A DNA stretch of 64,000 bases from Arachis hypogaea (Eukaryota; Streptophyta; Magnoliopsida; Fabales; Fabaceae): NCBI RefSeq assembly GCF_003086295.3, contig NC_092054.1, forward strand, positions 36,486,393 to 36,550,392, given 5' to 3'. The position numbers and the translations under genes are program-made. The notes under the pieces are model-generated. The model saw only the letters and a list, made by a program, of their open reading frames with translations. It ran no database searches and was not told the DNA's origin. Positions 17,995-28,859 of the stretch are shown here, one piece after another; the first letter of the stretch is position 1; every line of letters starts with the position of its first letter.

Positions 17995-19503
17995 ATGGCA
18001 GCTTCATCTAGCCACAAAAGAAGAAAAGACAAGCAGCCAATGGAGGAGAACAGGGAATTCGATGCATGGAGATACAAATCAGTTTTCCATGAGATTCAAG
18101 CCGAATGGATGAGACCTAAAAGGGTACTAGCTGAGGTTCCCTTTGACCTTGAAAAGGATGAGTTCCCAGGTGTTTGGGAGAAGATCAAAAAGAGGAAGTG
18201 GGAGCTCCTGACTAAGCCAATCACTAAAATCAACATCAACTTGGTGAAGGAGTTCTATGCAAATGCAGTGAGGGAAGACTCAACCAAGAAACCCACATAC
18301 AAAAGCTATGTGAGAGGGGTGGAAGTTGACTTCAGTCCCAAAGCAATCATGAAAACTCTTGAGCTGAAAAACATACATTTCAGCCAAGCAAGTTATGAAG
18401 AAAGGATGATAGGAGAACCTGACTATACAACTATTGCTGAAGACCTTTGTGCCATCAGAGCTGAATGGGTGAGAAAAACAAGAGGGGCTCCAAGAGTCTT
18501 GAGAAGGGGAGACCTAACACCGGAAGCTAAAGGGTGGTATGCAATAGTTAGGAGATCCATCCTACCCACTGCAAACTCTTCAGAAATAGTCCCTAAAAGA
18601 GCCATCTTGCTACATTGCATTATGGTGGGAGGGGAGATTAAAGTTCATAAACTCATTGCTGAACAGATACAAGAGCTTAGTGAGAAAAGTGACCCTGAAT
18701 CCTGGCTCCACTTCCCTAGCACCATCATTAGACTATGCATCGATGCCCAAGTACCACTTGAAGACGAAAGACCTAATTGGCTATATCCTGGATTGGCTAT
18801 AACTGCGTACAGAATGACTCTTGGCCCAATTGCTCCAAGACATACAAAAAGAAGAAATGAAGAAGGGCAACAAGCAGAAGCAGAGCAAGAAGCGGAACAA
18901 GAAGGACAGGAAGGAGAAGACGGAGAAGAAGAGCAAGAAGAGCAAGGAATTCCAGAAAGAAGACAACGAATTCCCAGAGACCCCATGGATATGAGCAGAA
19001 TGCAGGAAATCATAGAAGGAATGTCTCAACAATACATGAGGTCTCAGGAGAGACAAGAGGACTTTCACTTAAAAATGATGGATATGCAAAGGAACTTTGA
19101 ATCAAGATTCTTAGATCTGCAAAGGGAACAGAATTTACACTTACAGGAATCCTTCAGCCACATATGCCAACACCAAGATGCCAATGTCTTGGCAATCAAG
19201 GAAGCCACCACTTTACAGAATGCAAGATACTCAGTTCAAGCTGATTACAACATCAGTTCTCAAATCAAGCTTAACTACATAGGGGAACATCTACACAAGA
19301 TGGACCCAGCATTCCCAGCTTTTGATGAGTATTTCAAAGGGAGGAAAGAAGGAGAAATAAACAAGGCAATGATCCTTGAAAAAGGAGTGGAAGAAACAAT
19401 GAAAAAGGCTGGATTCTGGAAAAAGCTCATAAGAAAAGACAAAGGAAGTACAAGTGGTCAAAAAGAGGCAGGAAGCAAGAAGAAGCAGGATCCCAAGAAT
19501 TAA
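17995..19503 (+). CDS. A1 ORF2, putative plant transposon protein (Transposase_32-like)
   Basis: ATG at 17995 (MAASSSHKRRKDKQPMEE); the frame is open further upstream but without ATG. 502 codons. Residues about 80-120 contain VKEFYANA...YVRGVEVDFSPKAI, and about 165-225 contain RGDLTPEAKGWYAIVRRSILPT and IVPKRAILLHCIMVGGEIKVHKLI. This is the pattern I know as the putative plant transposon protein domain (Transposase_32) found in the extra ORF of Athila-like elements. A Glu/Gln-rich segment (about 285-325) and a Gln-rich probable coiled coil (about 335-410) follow, then a basic tail. I see no signal peptide or membrane segment, so this is not an obvious envelope protein. It is read from the same strand as gag and is absent from the autonomous copy A2. 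Confidence 0.8.
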   Translation: MAASSSHKRRKDKQPMEENREFDAWRYKSVFHEIQAEWMRPKRVLAEVPFDLEKDEFPGVWEKIKKRKWELLTKPITKININLVKEFYANAVREDSTKKPTYKSYVRGVEVDFSPKAIMKTLELKNIHFSQASYEERMIGEPDYTTIAEDLCAIRAEWVRKTRGAPRVLRRGDLTPEAKGWYAIVRRSILPTANSSEIVPKRAILLHCIMVGGEIKVHKLIAEQIQELSEKSDPESWLHFPSTIIRLCIDAQVPLEDERPNWLYPGLAITAYRMTLGPIAPRHTKRRNEEGQQAEAEQEAEQEGQEGEDGEEEQEEQGIPERRQRIPRDPMDMSRMQEIIEGMSQQYMRSQERQEDFHLKMMDMQRNFESRFLDLQREQNLHLQESFSHICQHQDANVLAIKEATTLQNARYSVQADYNISSQIKLNYIGEHLHKMDPAFPAFDEYFKGRKEGEINKAMILEKGVEETMKKAGFWKKLIRKDKGSTSGQKEAGSKKKQDPKN

Positions 19504-20587
19504 GAAGAACCAAGCAATAAATAAGAGGTGGCCTCGTTCCTTAATAATCAAATGATAATTGGTGAATTGTCTTTATGAGCTTTCTTTCATCATAAGCCAT
19601 TTAAGTGTTATGTGGAGTTTTTAGTATGAGTGTCTGTTTATTGCTTTGAATAAAGTGAATGCCTAGATGTTGGATATAACTTCACCTTCTTAAACAAATG
19701 CTTGCCATGCTTGTTCTGTTTCCAAAAATAAAAGAAAAGTTTGAACAAAAGTAACTTGGCTCAATTAGTGACAAATCAAGTAGAATTAAGTGGTGGTATG
19801 CATGCTTGATTGTTTAGTCAGATCACTGGAATTAGAGTGTAGAATTATCATTTTTTTGTGTAGAAATTGAAAACTGTCTATGGATCTTGATGAATAAATG
19901 TCTTTGGCCATGAAAAAGAAAGAAAAAGAAGAAGAAAAAGCCACTGAAAAAGGGCAACCAAAAAGCAAAAAAATTTGAGAAAATAAGCTAGGCATCAATG
20001 GTTTGAACTTCTGAGACAAATGCCTGTGGTGTTTATGTATTAAGGATATGCTTGGATGAATAGGTTCTGAGGAGTGTTTCAACACTTGGTAACTTGGGTT
20101 AACTAACCCGGGATTATCAACCAAAAGTCCATTATCAAGAGCAACCTAAATACAAAACATTTAGTCACACAAAGAGGTGCTGGGCACCAATGTCTCAAGA
20201 AGAAATGTGAACTAAAATGCCTGGAGTGGATATGTGTAGTGCACTGATAAGAAAAAGAAAATGCCAAAGGCTGGTGCAACACATGACACTAAGCAAACAA
20301 GGAGCAAAGAAGCTCTAAGAAAAAGAAAAGAAAAACAAAGAAGAGAAAAGTGCCAAGGACATAAGAGTAACAAGAGGCCATAGCAGTGTTTGATGGATAC
20401 AATGAAAAAGTGATAATCTTACCTGATGAGAATGAAAAAGTGATGCTGCAACTTTCTGCATAAAACCCTTCTGATGAACTTAAAGTGCTTACTAATATAG
20501 CCAATGGGATTGCTTTCTGTTCATGCTTTTTTTTCTCAAATAACTCAGGACTTGCTTAGGGACAAGCAAGTATTAAGTTTGGTGTTG
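19504..20587 (+). other. A1 3' untranslated region
   Basis: Non-coding, purine-rich in places (about 19910-19975 and 20305-20345). From about 19632 to the end it is nearly identical to 29392-30341 of A2. It ends with the ACTTGCTT/AAGCAAGT hairpin and TAAGTTTGGTGTTG directly against LTR2. I see no classical polypurine tract at the LTR border. Confidence 0.75.
20550..20587 (+). promoter_or_regulatory. Hairpin plus TAAGTTTGGTGTTG before LTR2
   Basis: ACTTGCTT-AGGGAC-AAGCAAGT (20550-20571) then TAAGTTTGGTGTTG (20574-20587) abutting the LTR TG at 20588. This is where the plus-strand primer (polypurine tract) is expected. Confidence 0.75.
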
Positions 20588-23011
20588 TGATGCCAAGGCA
20601 TCTTAGGCTAGTTTCACTAGCAGTTTTCTATTAGTTTTAGTAGTTTTATGCATTTTCTTGAGCTTAAAGTAACCAAGAATGGTTAAATGAATAACAAAGC
20701 AATGAACCAACAGTATGATTTTGATGCAAATTCCATGAGTTTTTAGTTATATTACTTGAATGCTATGAATGGAAGATTTCTCATGAAATTTTGCAAGACT
20801 TTGATGCAATTGTTTGGATGATTTCAGGGAAGAAGAGGCTAGGCAAGGAAGCAACAAAATCAATAAAGGAAGCTTGAATATCACATGTGGAGTTTAAGTT
20901 CCAGTTTAAGCTTAAACTGGAGCTTAAACGTCAGAATCATGATTGCTAAGAAATGCTGGAACTGAAGTTTAACCTCCAGTTTAACCTTAAACTGGAGGTT
21001 AAACGCCAGAATGAAAGTCTCACCAAAGAAGCATTTCCACGTTTAACCTCCAGTTTAACCTTAAACTGGAGGTTAAACGCCAGAAGTGGGAAATTCACCA
21101 TGGGAGCAATTCCACGTTTAAGCTCCAGTTTAACCTTAAACTGGAGCTTAAACGTGTTCGACACAAACTCTCACCAAAGAAGCATTTTCACGTTTAACCT
21201 CCAGTTTAACCTTAAACTGGAGGTTAAACGCCAGAAGGAAGAAAGGCACCAGGAGCATTCCACGTTTAAGCTCCAGTTTAACCTTAAACTGGAGCTTAAA
21301 CGTGTTCGACCAAGTTTTCTCCTCTAGGGTTGCTCTCTCCATTTCCACGTTTAAGCTCCAGTTTAACCTTAAACTGGAGCTTAAACGTGTTCGACACCTC
21401 CAGGGCTACCTTTCCCCTCTTCCACGTTTAAGCTCCAGTTTAACCTTAAACTGGAGCTTAAACGTGTTCGACCTCCAGGGCTGCCTTTCCTATCTCCACG
21501 TTTAAGCTTCAGTTTAACCTTAAACTGAAGCTTAAACGTGTTCGACCTCCAGGGCTGCCTTTCCTATCTCCACGTTTAAGCTTCAGTTTAACCTTAAACT
21601 GAAGCTTAAACGTGTTCGACTAAGTGACCCTCCAGGGCTGCCTTCTTCCATTTCCACGTTTAAGCTTCAGTTTAACCTAAAACTGAAGCTTAAACGTGCT
21701 TCCACAAAAGGCGTCACTGGAAGTGTCTGGCGTTTAAGCTGCAGTTTAAGCTTAAACTGCAACTTAAACGCCACTCTTGGAAAAGGTTTCTGGGCCAAAA
21801 ATATTGCGGTTTAAGTTAGTATTTGAGCACAAACATTAACTTAAACTTACTCTGGTATGAAACCCAATTGAATATCATGGTTTATGGGATTGGGCCTGAA
21901 GGATTGATGAGTCTGAAATTTCAATTTGTTGAGTCATGTGTCATTATTTGATTATCACTAAGTTGGCTCAATGAATGTTACAAAATTTGGATCAGCAGCC
22001 TCATCAAGATTATGGATCATAAACCCAAAGCAAAAGGAAAGCAGGGAGAGGCCTCAAAGCCCAAGAAACACAACAGAAGCTCAATATAGAAAGTGTATAA
22101 ATAGGATAGAATTTAAGTTAGGAAGGACTTTTTGATCTTTTCATTTGGCTAGTTTTCATATCTTTGTAATTGAATTCAGAGCTATGACTCACTAAACCCC
22201 CTTTCATTGGGTTAGGGAGCTCTATTGTAATTCAATGAATCAATAATAGTTTATCTTCTTCTTCAATCTTTTCTCTTGAATTTTGTTAGAAAGCTTCTCG
22301 ATCTAATTCCATTGGGTAGTTGTCTTGGGAAAGAAACTACCCATAATTGGAATCCTTCGGAACCTTGGGAAAGGAATGGAGGATTCATGCTAGAGAAGCT
22401 TTCTCACAGTGAATTGGATTGAGGTTTGGATGGATATTGTGACATGTAATCCTACCAAATTGTGGTTCATGAAACTGTGTGGTATAATCAGTGATCGAGC
22501 ATCATCTCTTCTTATGAACATTTAAACCAAGGGATTGGGAATTTGTTTGTTTTTAGAGAGAATTGGTGAACCAAGGGATTGGGATCCAATCATATAAGAT
22601 TGCCAAGCAAAATTCAATGAACGCATTGGTTGAGGAAGAGATAAACATGTTTTGATTCGGAGATCTCAATATCTCCTACAACCCAATGAATTCCCCATTT
22701 CTGATTTACCACTTTCTCTTTACATTCTGCAATTAAATTCATGCAATCACCCCCATCCCTTTTAATTTCAGCAATTTAGCTTCTCGCTCTTTAATTCATG
22801 CAATTTTACATTCCGCAATTCTCATCTAAATCTTGATTCCGCTCAACTAGAACATACTTCTAATCCGAATTGCTCACTCAACCAATCCTTGTGGGATTCG
22901 ACCTCACTCTATTGTGAGTTTTTACTTGACGATAACCGGTGCACTTGCCGAAAGGAATTTTGCCGATCGTGCAATTTCCTAAATCGTAGCATAACAAGTT
23001 TATGCGCATCA
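20588..23011 (+). repeat. Family A LTR2 (shared by A1 and A2)
   Basis: 2424 bp, TG...CA, with 12 palindrome units at about 20888-21773. It is bounded on the left by the A1 3' UTR and on the right by the A2 primer site, with no target duplication on either side, so it serves both neighbours. Confidence 0.95.
22096..22103 (+). promoter_or_regulatory. TATA box, LTR2
   Basis: TATAAATA, same context as in LTR1; would drive A2. Confidence 0.7.
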
Positions 23012-23017
23012 AGTTTA

Positions 23018-23035
23018 TGGCGCCGTTGCCGGGGA
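23018..23035 (+). other. Primer-binding site of A2 (tRNA-Asp)
   Basis: TGGCGCCGTTGCCGGGGA, perfect, six bases after LTR2. Confidence 0.92.
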
Positions 23036-23293
23036 TTGGTTTTCGATTGACAATTCTCAAATTGGAAGTTAACTAGATTGAGCATTTTTCTTGCTTTGTT
23101 AATTCAGTTCAAGTTACTTGTTGAATTTTAATTTCTGCACTCTGTTACATGCTTTCTTTCTTTATGCCTTTAAATTTAAGCAACTAACTCACTGACTCAC
23201 TAACTATTTGAATTAATTCCTCAACTACTCTAACCATACTCTTCCATTAACCAAGAGTATTTCAATTGTTTGTTGCCTGTGCGGTGTTCTTGT

Positions 23294-26200
23294 ATGACAG
23301 GTAGGAGAGGAGAGACATCAACTCCTCCATATACCGAACCAGAGAGGACCCTTCATAGACTTAGAAGGGAAGCAAAAGGGAAGAGAGTACTGGGAGAAGA
23401 AGAATCTGAAGGAGAATCTGAGGACAATTTTGAGGAAGCTCTAGATCTCAACATGGATAGAGAAGTTCACAACCATGAGAGAGCTGATGGAAACAATGCC
23501 ATTCCTGAGAGGAGGGTTCTTAGTTCATACATAAACCCAACCTCTGGGAATTGTGGTGGCAGCATTCAGAAACCACCCATTCAGGCCAACAATTTTGAGC
23601 TCAAACCACAGCTAATATCACTTGTGGAGAATCATTGTTCATTTGGTGGGAGTGCTAATGAAGATCCAAACCAACACCTCACAAAATTCCTGAGAATTTG
23701 CGACACTATGAAGTCCAATGAAGTCCAGGAAGATGCCTATAAACTGCTTTTGTTCCCATTTTCACTTAGGGACAAGGCAGCTAAGTGGCTGGAATCATTC
23801 CCAAGGGGGAGCCTAACAACATGGGACGAGGTGGAAAGCAAGTTTCTGGCACGTTTCTACCCCCCACAAAAGGTCAATAGGCTTCGATCTGAGGTTCAGA
23901 CTTTTAGACAACAAGATGGTGAAACTCTCTACGAGGCATGGGAGAGATTCAAGGATTTGACAAGGAAATGCCCACCAGACATGTTCCATGACTGGGTGCA
24001 ATTGCATATTTTCTATGATGGACTCTCTTATGAATCAAGGAAGGCTGTAGACCATTCATCAAGAGGTTCATTGAACAGGAAAAAGACTGTGGAAGAAGCC
24101 ATTGAAGTGATTGAGACAGTGGCTGAGAATGAGTACTACTATGCATCAGAGAGACACAACACTAAGGGAGTCGTGGAGCTGAACCATGTTGATACAATCC
24201 TAGCCCAAAACAAGGTGTTTGCCAAGCAACTAGCAGAGCTCACTAGGAAATTAGAAACAAAGCAAGTGGCTGCGATACACACACAAGATCAAGAGGAAGA
24301 AAGCACTGAAGGAGGTGATTGGGAAGAGGCCAATTATGTAGGAAATCAACAAAGGCAATCATATGATCCACATTCCAACACTTACAATCCAGGATGGAAA
24401 AACCACCCAAACTTTGGGTGGGGGAACCAACAAACCCAACCACAAAACCACAAACCTTACAACCATAACCAACATAACAATTCCACATACCAAAACTCCA
24501 ACCAAAGATCATACCAAGCCACACAAAACACTTACTCCCAACCATCATATCAAGGCCAAAATAATCGACCTACCCAACCTAATCCGAACCAACAATTTCA
24601 AGATCAATTAAACAGGATAGAAGGAATGCTTGCAGCCATGGGTCAAGACATAACCGAATTGAAAGCTTTTAAGGAAGAAGTAATTTCCAACTTGCAAAAC
24701 CAAGGAGCTGCCATCGAGAAGTTAGAAAATCAAATTGGGTATTTGTATAAGCAAATCCCTGGGCCAAGTGTTTCTCATGCTGCCAAGGCTATTGCAAGGG
24801 AAGAATGTAAAGCCATAACCCTCAGAAGTGGAAAAAAGCTAAAGGAGATCTCAAGTGAACCCACAGAGGATGAAGCAAGGAAAAATGTGAGAGACAAGGA
24901 ACAAGGACAATCCTTTACACCGTCTGCAACAAGAGAAAAAGAAAAAGAGGTCCTGAAGCCGTATAAACCCAAAGCACCATATCCTCAACGTTTGATGAAA
25001 GGTGAAAAGGATGGCCAATTCTCCAGATTTTTGGAGATTTTCAAGAAGCTTCAAATCAACATCCCGTTTTCTGAGGCAATAGAGCAAATGCCACTCTATG
25101 TAAAATTCTTAAAGGAATTAATGACCAAAAAGAGAAGCTGGAGAAATGAGGAAACTGTGTTGTTGACTGAAGAATGCAGTGCCATCATTCAACACAAATT
25201 GCCTCAGAAACTGAAGGATCCAGGCAGTTTTCAAATCCCCTGCATCATAGGAGAAGTCATGGTGGAGAAGGCCTTGTGTGACTTAGGGGCCAGTATCAAT
25301 TTGATGTCTCTAACAATGATGAGAAGAATGGAGATTGAGGAAGCCAAACCAACAAGAATGGCCCTCCAATTAGCAGACCGAACCTTTAAATTCCCTCATG
25401 GGATAGTTGAGGATTTGTTGGTAAAAGTGGGAGATTTCATATTCCCTGCCGATTTTGTGGTATTAGATATGGAGGAAGAAGCCGAAGCTTCAATAATTCT
25501 GGGAAGACCCTTCCTGGCTACTGCAGGAGCCATCATAGATGTCCAAAAGGGTGAGCTCACTCTTAGACTACATGATGAGCAATTGGTGTTTAACGTATTC
25601 AAGGCAATGAGCTATCCATCAGAATCACTAAAGGAATGCATGATGGTGGATGTAGTGGACATTGCAGTACAAGAAACCTTTGAGGAAACAACAAAGGAAG
25701 TGGTAGAGGAGGAGTTCACCAAGGATATTGAAGATAGTGACATCAAGGCTGCTGAAACAACCATGCCAAGCATGCCAGATAGAGTGAAAGAAGAGAAGGA
25801 AGCACCAAAACCTGAGCTCAAAGCATTGCCCCCTAATCTCAAGTATGCATACTTGGGTAGTAATGAGAGCTATCCTGTTATCATTAGCTCTGCCCTGAGC
25901 CAAGAACAGGAAGAAAAATTGATCAATGTGCTACAAACTCATCAAGACGCCATTGGATGGACCCTAGCTGATTTAAAGGGGATAAGTTCATCCATATGCA
26001 TGCATAAAATCTTGTTAGAAGAGGATGCTAGACCCTACATTCAAGCTCAGAGAAGATTGAATCCCGTCATGAAAGAAGTGGTACAAAAGGAGGTCATGAA
26101 GTTATGGCAGGCAGGGGTAATCTACCCCATTTCTGATAGCCCATGGGTTAGTCCCATCCATGTAGTGCCCAAGAAAGGTGGCATAACTGTGGTGCCAAAT

Positions 26201-28699
26201 GAGAGGAACGAACTCATACCCACAAGAACTGTCATTGGGTGGAGGATGTGCATAGACTACAGGAAGCTCAATGAAGCCACCAGAAAAGATCATTTCCCAC
26301 TCCCATTCATGGATCAGATGCTTGAAAGGCTTGCAGGACATGCTTACTATTGCTTTCTGGATGGATACTCAGGCTATAATCAGATAGTAGTTGATCCTAG
26401 AGATCAAGAGAAAACATCATTTGTTTGTCCATATGGAGTTTTTGCTTATAGACGCATGCCCTTTGGATTGTGCAATGCACCTGCCACTTTCCAAAGATGC
26501 ATGCTGTCCATCTTTTCAGACATGATTGAAAAATTTATTGAGGTTTTCATGGATGATTTTTCTGTGTTTGGAGATTCTTTTCCTAGCTGCCTACACCACC
26601 TTGCCTTGGTGCTTAAGAGATGCCAAGAGACCAACCTAGTATTAAAGTGGGAAAAGTGTCATTTCATGGTCACAGAAGGAATAGTCCTTGGCCACAAAAT
26701 CTCGAATAGAGGCATTGAGGTGGACAGAGCTAAGGTGGAACTCATTGAAAAATTACCTCCACCAAGTAATGTCAAGGCAATTAGGAGTTTTTTGGGACAC
26801 GCTGGCTTTTACAGAAGGTTTATTAGAGACTTTTCTAAAATAGCCAAACCTTTGAGTAACTTGCTTGTCTCTGATACACCCTTTGTATTTGATAAAAATT
26901 GCATGCTAGCCTATGAACTTTTGAAGCAAAAACTTTCCTCTGCACCTATCATTGCCCCACCTGATTGGAACTTACCTTTTGAACTGATGTGTGATGCATC
27001 AAACCTTGCTGTTGGGGCAGTGTTAGGACAAAGGAAAGACAATTTGGTACATGTGATTTATTATGCCAGTAAGGTCTTGAATGATAACCAAAGGAATTAC
27101 ACAACCACTGAAAAAGAACTCTTGGCAATAGTCTTTGCATTTGACAAATTTAGATCCTATCTCATTGGATCTAAAGTCATTGTCTTCACTGATCATTCAG
27201 CTTTAAAATACTTACTTGCTAAACAAGAATCCAAACCAAGACTTATTAGATGGGTTCTTTTGTTGCAGGAATTTGACATTGAAATCAAAGACAAGAAGGG
27301 TGTAGAGAACAAGGTGGCAGACCATTTATCAAGGATACCATGTGAAGAAGGAAGCGCACAAAGCACACATATAAATGAGTGCTTTCCTGATGAACAACTC
27401 ATGGTAATTCACAAAGCACCCTGGTTTGCAGACATAGCGAACTTCAAGGCCACTGGGAGTTTGCCGTTGGAATTTAATAAGCATCAAAGGAAGAAATTGG
27501 TAAATGATGCCAAATACTTCATCTGGGACGAACCATACTTGTTCAAAAAATGTTCGGATGGCATACTTAGAAGATGCATATCAGAGGAAGAAGGAAGGGA
27601 AGTCTTATGGGACTGCCATGGCTCCACCTATGGAGGACATTTTGCAGGAGAAAGAACAGCAGCTAAGGTGTTGCAGTGTGGTTTTTATTGGCCCACTATC
27701 TTCAAAGATGCAAAGGAACTAGTGAAGCACTGCCATGAATGCCAGAAAGCGGGGAACCTGCCAAGAAGAAATGAAATGCCACAACAATTCATTCTGGAAC
27801 TTGAATTGTTTGATGTATGGGGGATAGATTTCATGGGACCCTTTCCCACCTCATACTCAAATAATTACATCCTTGTGGCAGTAGACTATGTCTCCAAATG
27901 GGTTGAAGCAATAGCAACTCCAACCAATGATAATAAGGTAGTCATGAACTTCCTCAGAAAACACATTTTTTGCCGTTTTGGGGTTCCAAGAACAATCATC
28001 AGTGATGGAGGAAGCCACTTCTGCAACAAACCATTAGAGGCATTGCTTCTAAAATATGGAGTCAAACATAAGGTAGCCACACCATACCATCCACAGACGA
28101 GTGGGCAAGCCGAAATATCTAATAGGGAACTCAAAAGAATCCTGGAAAAGACTGTGGGAACTTCAAGGAAGGACTGGTCGATTAAGCTAGATGATGCTCT
28201 TTGGGCATATAGGACAGCTTTCAAAACACCAATTGGAATGTCTCCTTACCAACTAGTATATGGAAAAGCTTGCCATTTGCCACTGGAGTTGGAGCACAAG
28301 GCATTCTGGGCCTTGAAACTCTTGAACTTGGACAGCAGAGCTCCTGGAGAAAGAAGGATGTTGCAAATTCAAGAGTTGGAAGAATTCAGAGCTGAAGCTT
28401 ATGAGAATGCCAAAATTTACAAAGAAAGAGCAAAGAAGAAGCATGACAGCAACATAGCCCCAAGGAAATTTGAGGAGGGACAAAAAGTATTGCTCTACAA
28501 TTCTAGGCTGAAGCTATTTCCAGGGAAGCTAAAATCAAGGTGGTCTGGACCATTCCTTGTCACCAAAGTCTCCCAATATGGACAAATAGAAATCATGGAA
28601 GAAAAGTCACAACGAACCTTCACGGTGAATGGTCAAAGACTCAAACATTACTTGGGAGATGTGGAGGAGAAGGACAAGGTTAAATATCACCTCAACTGA
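23294..28699 (+). CDS. A2 complete gag-pol polyprotein (autonomous Athila-type Ty3/gypsy)
   Basis: ATG at 23294; 1801 codons without a stop. Order: Retrotrans_gag (about 100-245); Asn/Gln-rich linker; protease [11 protein letters not shown] (Asp663); reverse transcriptase with MCIDYRKLN (about 985), MPFGLCNAP and FMDD (Asp1087, Asp1088); RNase H with CDAS (Asp1234), TTEKELL, TDHSAL (Asp1300) and VADHLS (Asp1343); integrase with an HHCC finger (His1442 to CHEC 1480-1483) and catalytic Asp1512, Asp1571, Glu1607 (35 residues between the last two); and a GPF-type C-terminal domain (about 1750). No chromodomain and no CCHC knuckle. All catalytic residues I looked for are present, so this copy may be able to make functional enzymes. 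It is the only full pol in the window. Confidence 0.96.
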   Translation: MTGRRGETSTPPYTEPERTLHRLRREAKGKRVLGEEESEGESEDNFEEALDLNMDREVHNHERADGNNAIPERRVLSSYINPTSGNCGGSIQKPPIQANNFELKPQLISLVENHCSFGGSANEDPNQHLTKFLRICDTMKSNEVQEDAYKLLLFPFSLRDKAAKWLESFPRGSLTTWDEVESKFLARFYPPQKVNRLRSEVQTFRQQDGETLYEAWERFKDLTRKCPPDMFHDWVQLHIFYDGLSYESRKAVDHSSRGSLNRKKTVEEAIEVIETVAENEYYYASERHNTKGVVELNHVDTILAQNKVFAKQLAELTRKLETKQVAAIHTQDQEEESTEGGDWEEANYVGNQQRQSYDPHSNTYNPGWKNHPNFGWGNQQTQPQNHKPYNHNQHNNSTYQNSNQRSYQATQNTYSQPSYQGQNNRPTQPNPNQQFQDQLNRIEGMLAAMGQDITELKAFKEEVISNLQNQGAAIEKLENQIGYLYKQIPGPSVSHAAKAIAREECKAITLRSGKKLKEISSEPTEDEARKNVRDKEQGQSFTPSATREKEKEVLKPYKPKAPYPQRLMKGEKDGQFSRFLEIFKKLQINIPFSEAIEQMPLYVKFLKELMTKKRSWRNEETVLLTEECSAIIQHKLPQKLKDPGSFQIPCIIGEVMVEKALCDLGASINLMSLTMMRRMEIEEAKPTRMALQLADRTFKFPHGIVEDLLVKVGDFIFPADFVVLDMEEEAEASIILGRPFLATAGAIIDVQKGELTLRLHDEQLVFNVFKAMSYPSESLKECMMVDVVDIAVQETFEETTKEVVEEEFTKDIEDSDIKAAETTMPSMPDRVKEEKEAPKPELKALPPNLKYAYLGSNESYPVIISSALSQEQEEKLINVLQTHQDAIGWTLADLKGISSSICMHKILLEEDARPYIQAQRRLNPVMKEVVQKEVMKLWQAGVIYPISDSPWVSPIHVVPKKGGITVVPNERNELIPTRTVIGWRMCIDYRKLNEATRKDHFPLPFMDQMLERLAGHAYYCFLDGYSGYNQIVVDPRDQEKTSFVCPYGVFAYRRMPFGLCNAPATFQRCMLSIFSDMIEKFIEVFMDDFSVFGDSFPSCLHHLALVLKRCQETNLVLKWEKCHFMVTEGIVLGHKISNRGIEVDRAKVELIEKLPPPSNVKAIRSFLGHAGFYRRFIRDFSKIAKPLSNLLVSDTPFVFDKNCMLAYELLKQKLSSAPIIAPPDWNLPFELMCDASNLAVGAVLGQRKDNLVHVIYYASKVLNDNQRNYTTTEKELLAIVFAFDKFRSYLIGSKVIVFTDHSALKYLLAKQESKPRLIRWVLLLQEFDIEIKDKKGVENKVADHLSRIPCEEGSAQSTHINECFPDEQLMVIHKAPWFADIANFKATGSLPLEFNKHQRKKLVNDAKYFIWDEPYLFKKCSDGILRRCISEEEGREVLWDCHGSTYGGHFAGERTAAKVLQCGFYWPTIFKDAKELVKHCHECQKAGNLPRRNEMPQQFILELELFDVWGIDFMGPFPTSYSNNYILVAVDYVSKWVEAIATPTNDNKVVMNFLRKHIFCRFGVPRTIISDGGSHFCNKPLEALLLKYGVKHKVATPYHPQTSGQAEISNRELKRILEKTVGTSRKDWSIKLDDALWAYRTAFKTPIGMSPYQLVYGKACHLPLELEHKAFWALKLLNLDSRAPGERRMLQIQELEEFRAEAYENAKIYKERAKKKHDSNIAPRKFEEGQKVLLYNSRLKLFPGKLKSRWSGPFLVTKVSQYGQIEIMEEKSQRTFTVNGQRLKHYLGDVEEKDKVKYHLN

Positions 28700-28709
28700 G
28701 GCAGCTGAC

Positions 28710-28757
28710 CGTCAAGCTAATGACGTTAAAGAAGCGCTTGTTGGGAGGCAACCCAAC
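28710..28757 (+). promoter_or_regulatory. Post-gag-pol two-hairpin element, A2 copy
   Basis: CGTC-8 nt-GACG (28710-28725), AAGCGCTT (28732-28739), GTTGGG-AGGCAA-CCCAAC (28740-28757), 10 bases after the pol stop. The second stem has two base pairs swapped relative to A1 (GT/AC against CA/TG). Confidence 0.8.
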
Positions 28758-28835
28758 CTGAGGTAATACTCCCTTGCTGTTTCTTTTATTTGTTTCAATA
28801 AAAAGGTGAAGTAGTTTCTGTGCATTGCAAAGAAT

Positions 28836-28859
28836 TAAGTTTGGTGTTTCACACCAAAC
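28836..28859 (+). repeat. GTTTGGTGT-TTC-ACACCAAAC hairpin
   Basis: A perfect 9-bp inverted repeat formed by the TAAGTTTGGTGT word and its complement in the A2 3' UTR. A similar, bulged arrangement (TAAGTT..AACTTA) is at about 29067-29094. Confidence 0.7.

Noticed and set aside
17995..19503. ORF2 as an envelope protein
   Set aside because: No signal peptide, transmembrane segment or glycoprotein pattern is visible; the conserved blocks fit the Transposase_32 type of plant domain instead.
23294..28699. Chromodomain at the integrase C-terminus of A2
   Set aside because: The protein ends about 50 residues after the GPF motif with [15 protein letters not shown] and an acidic tail; nothing resembles a chromodomain.
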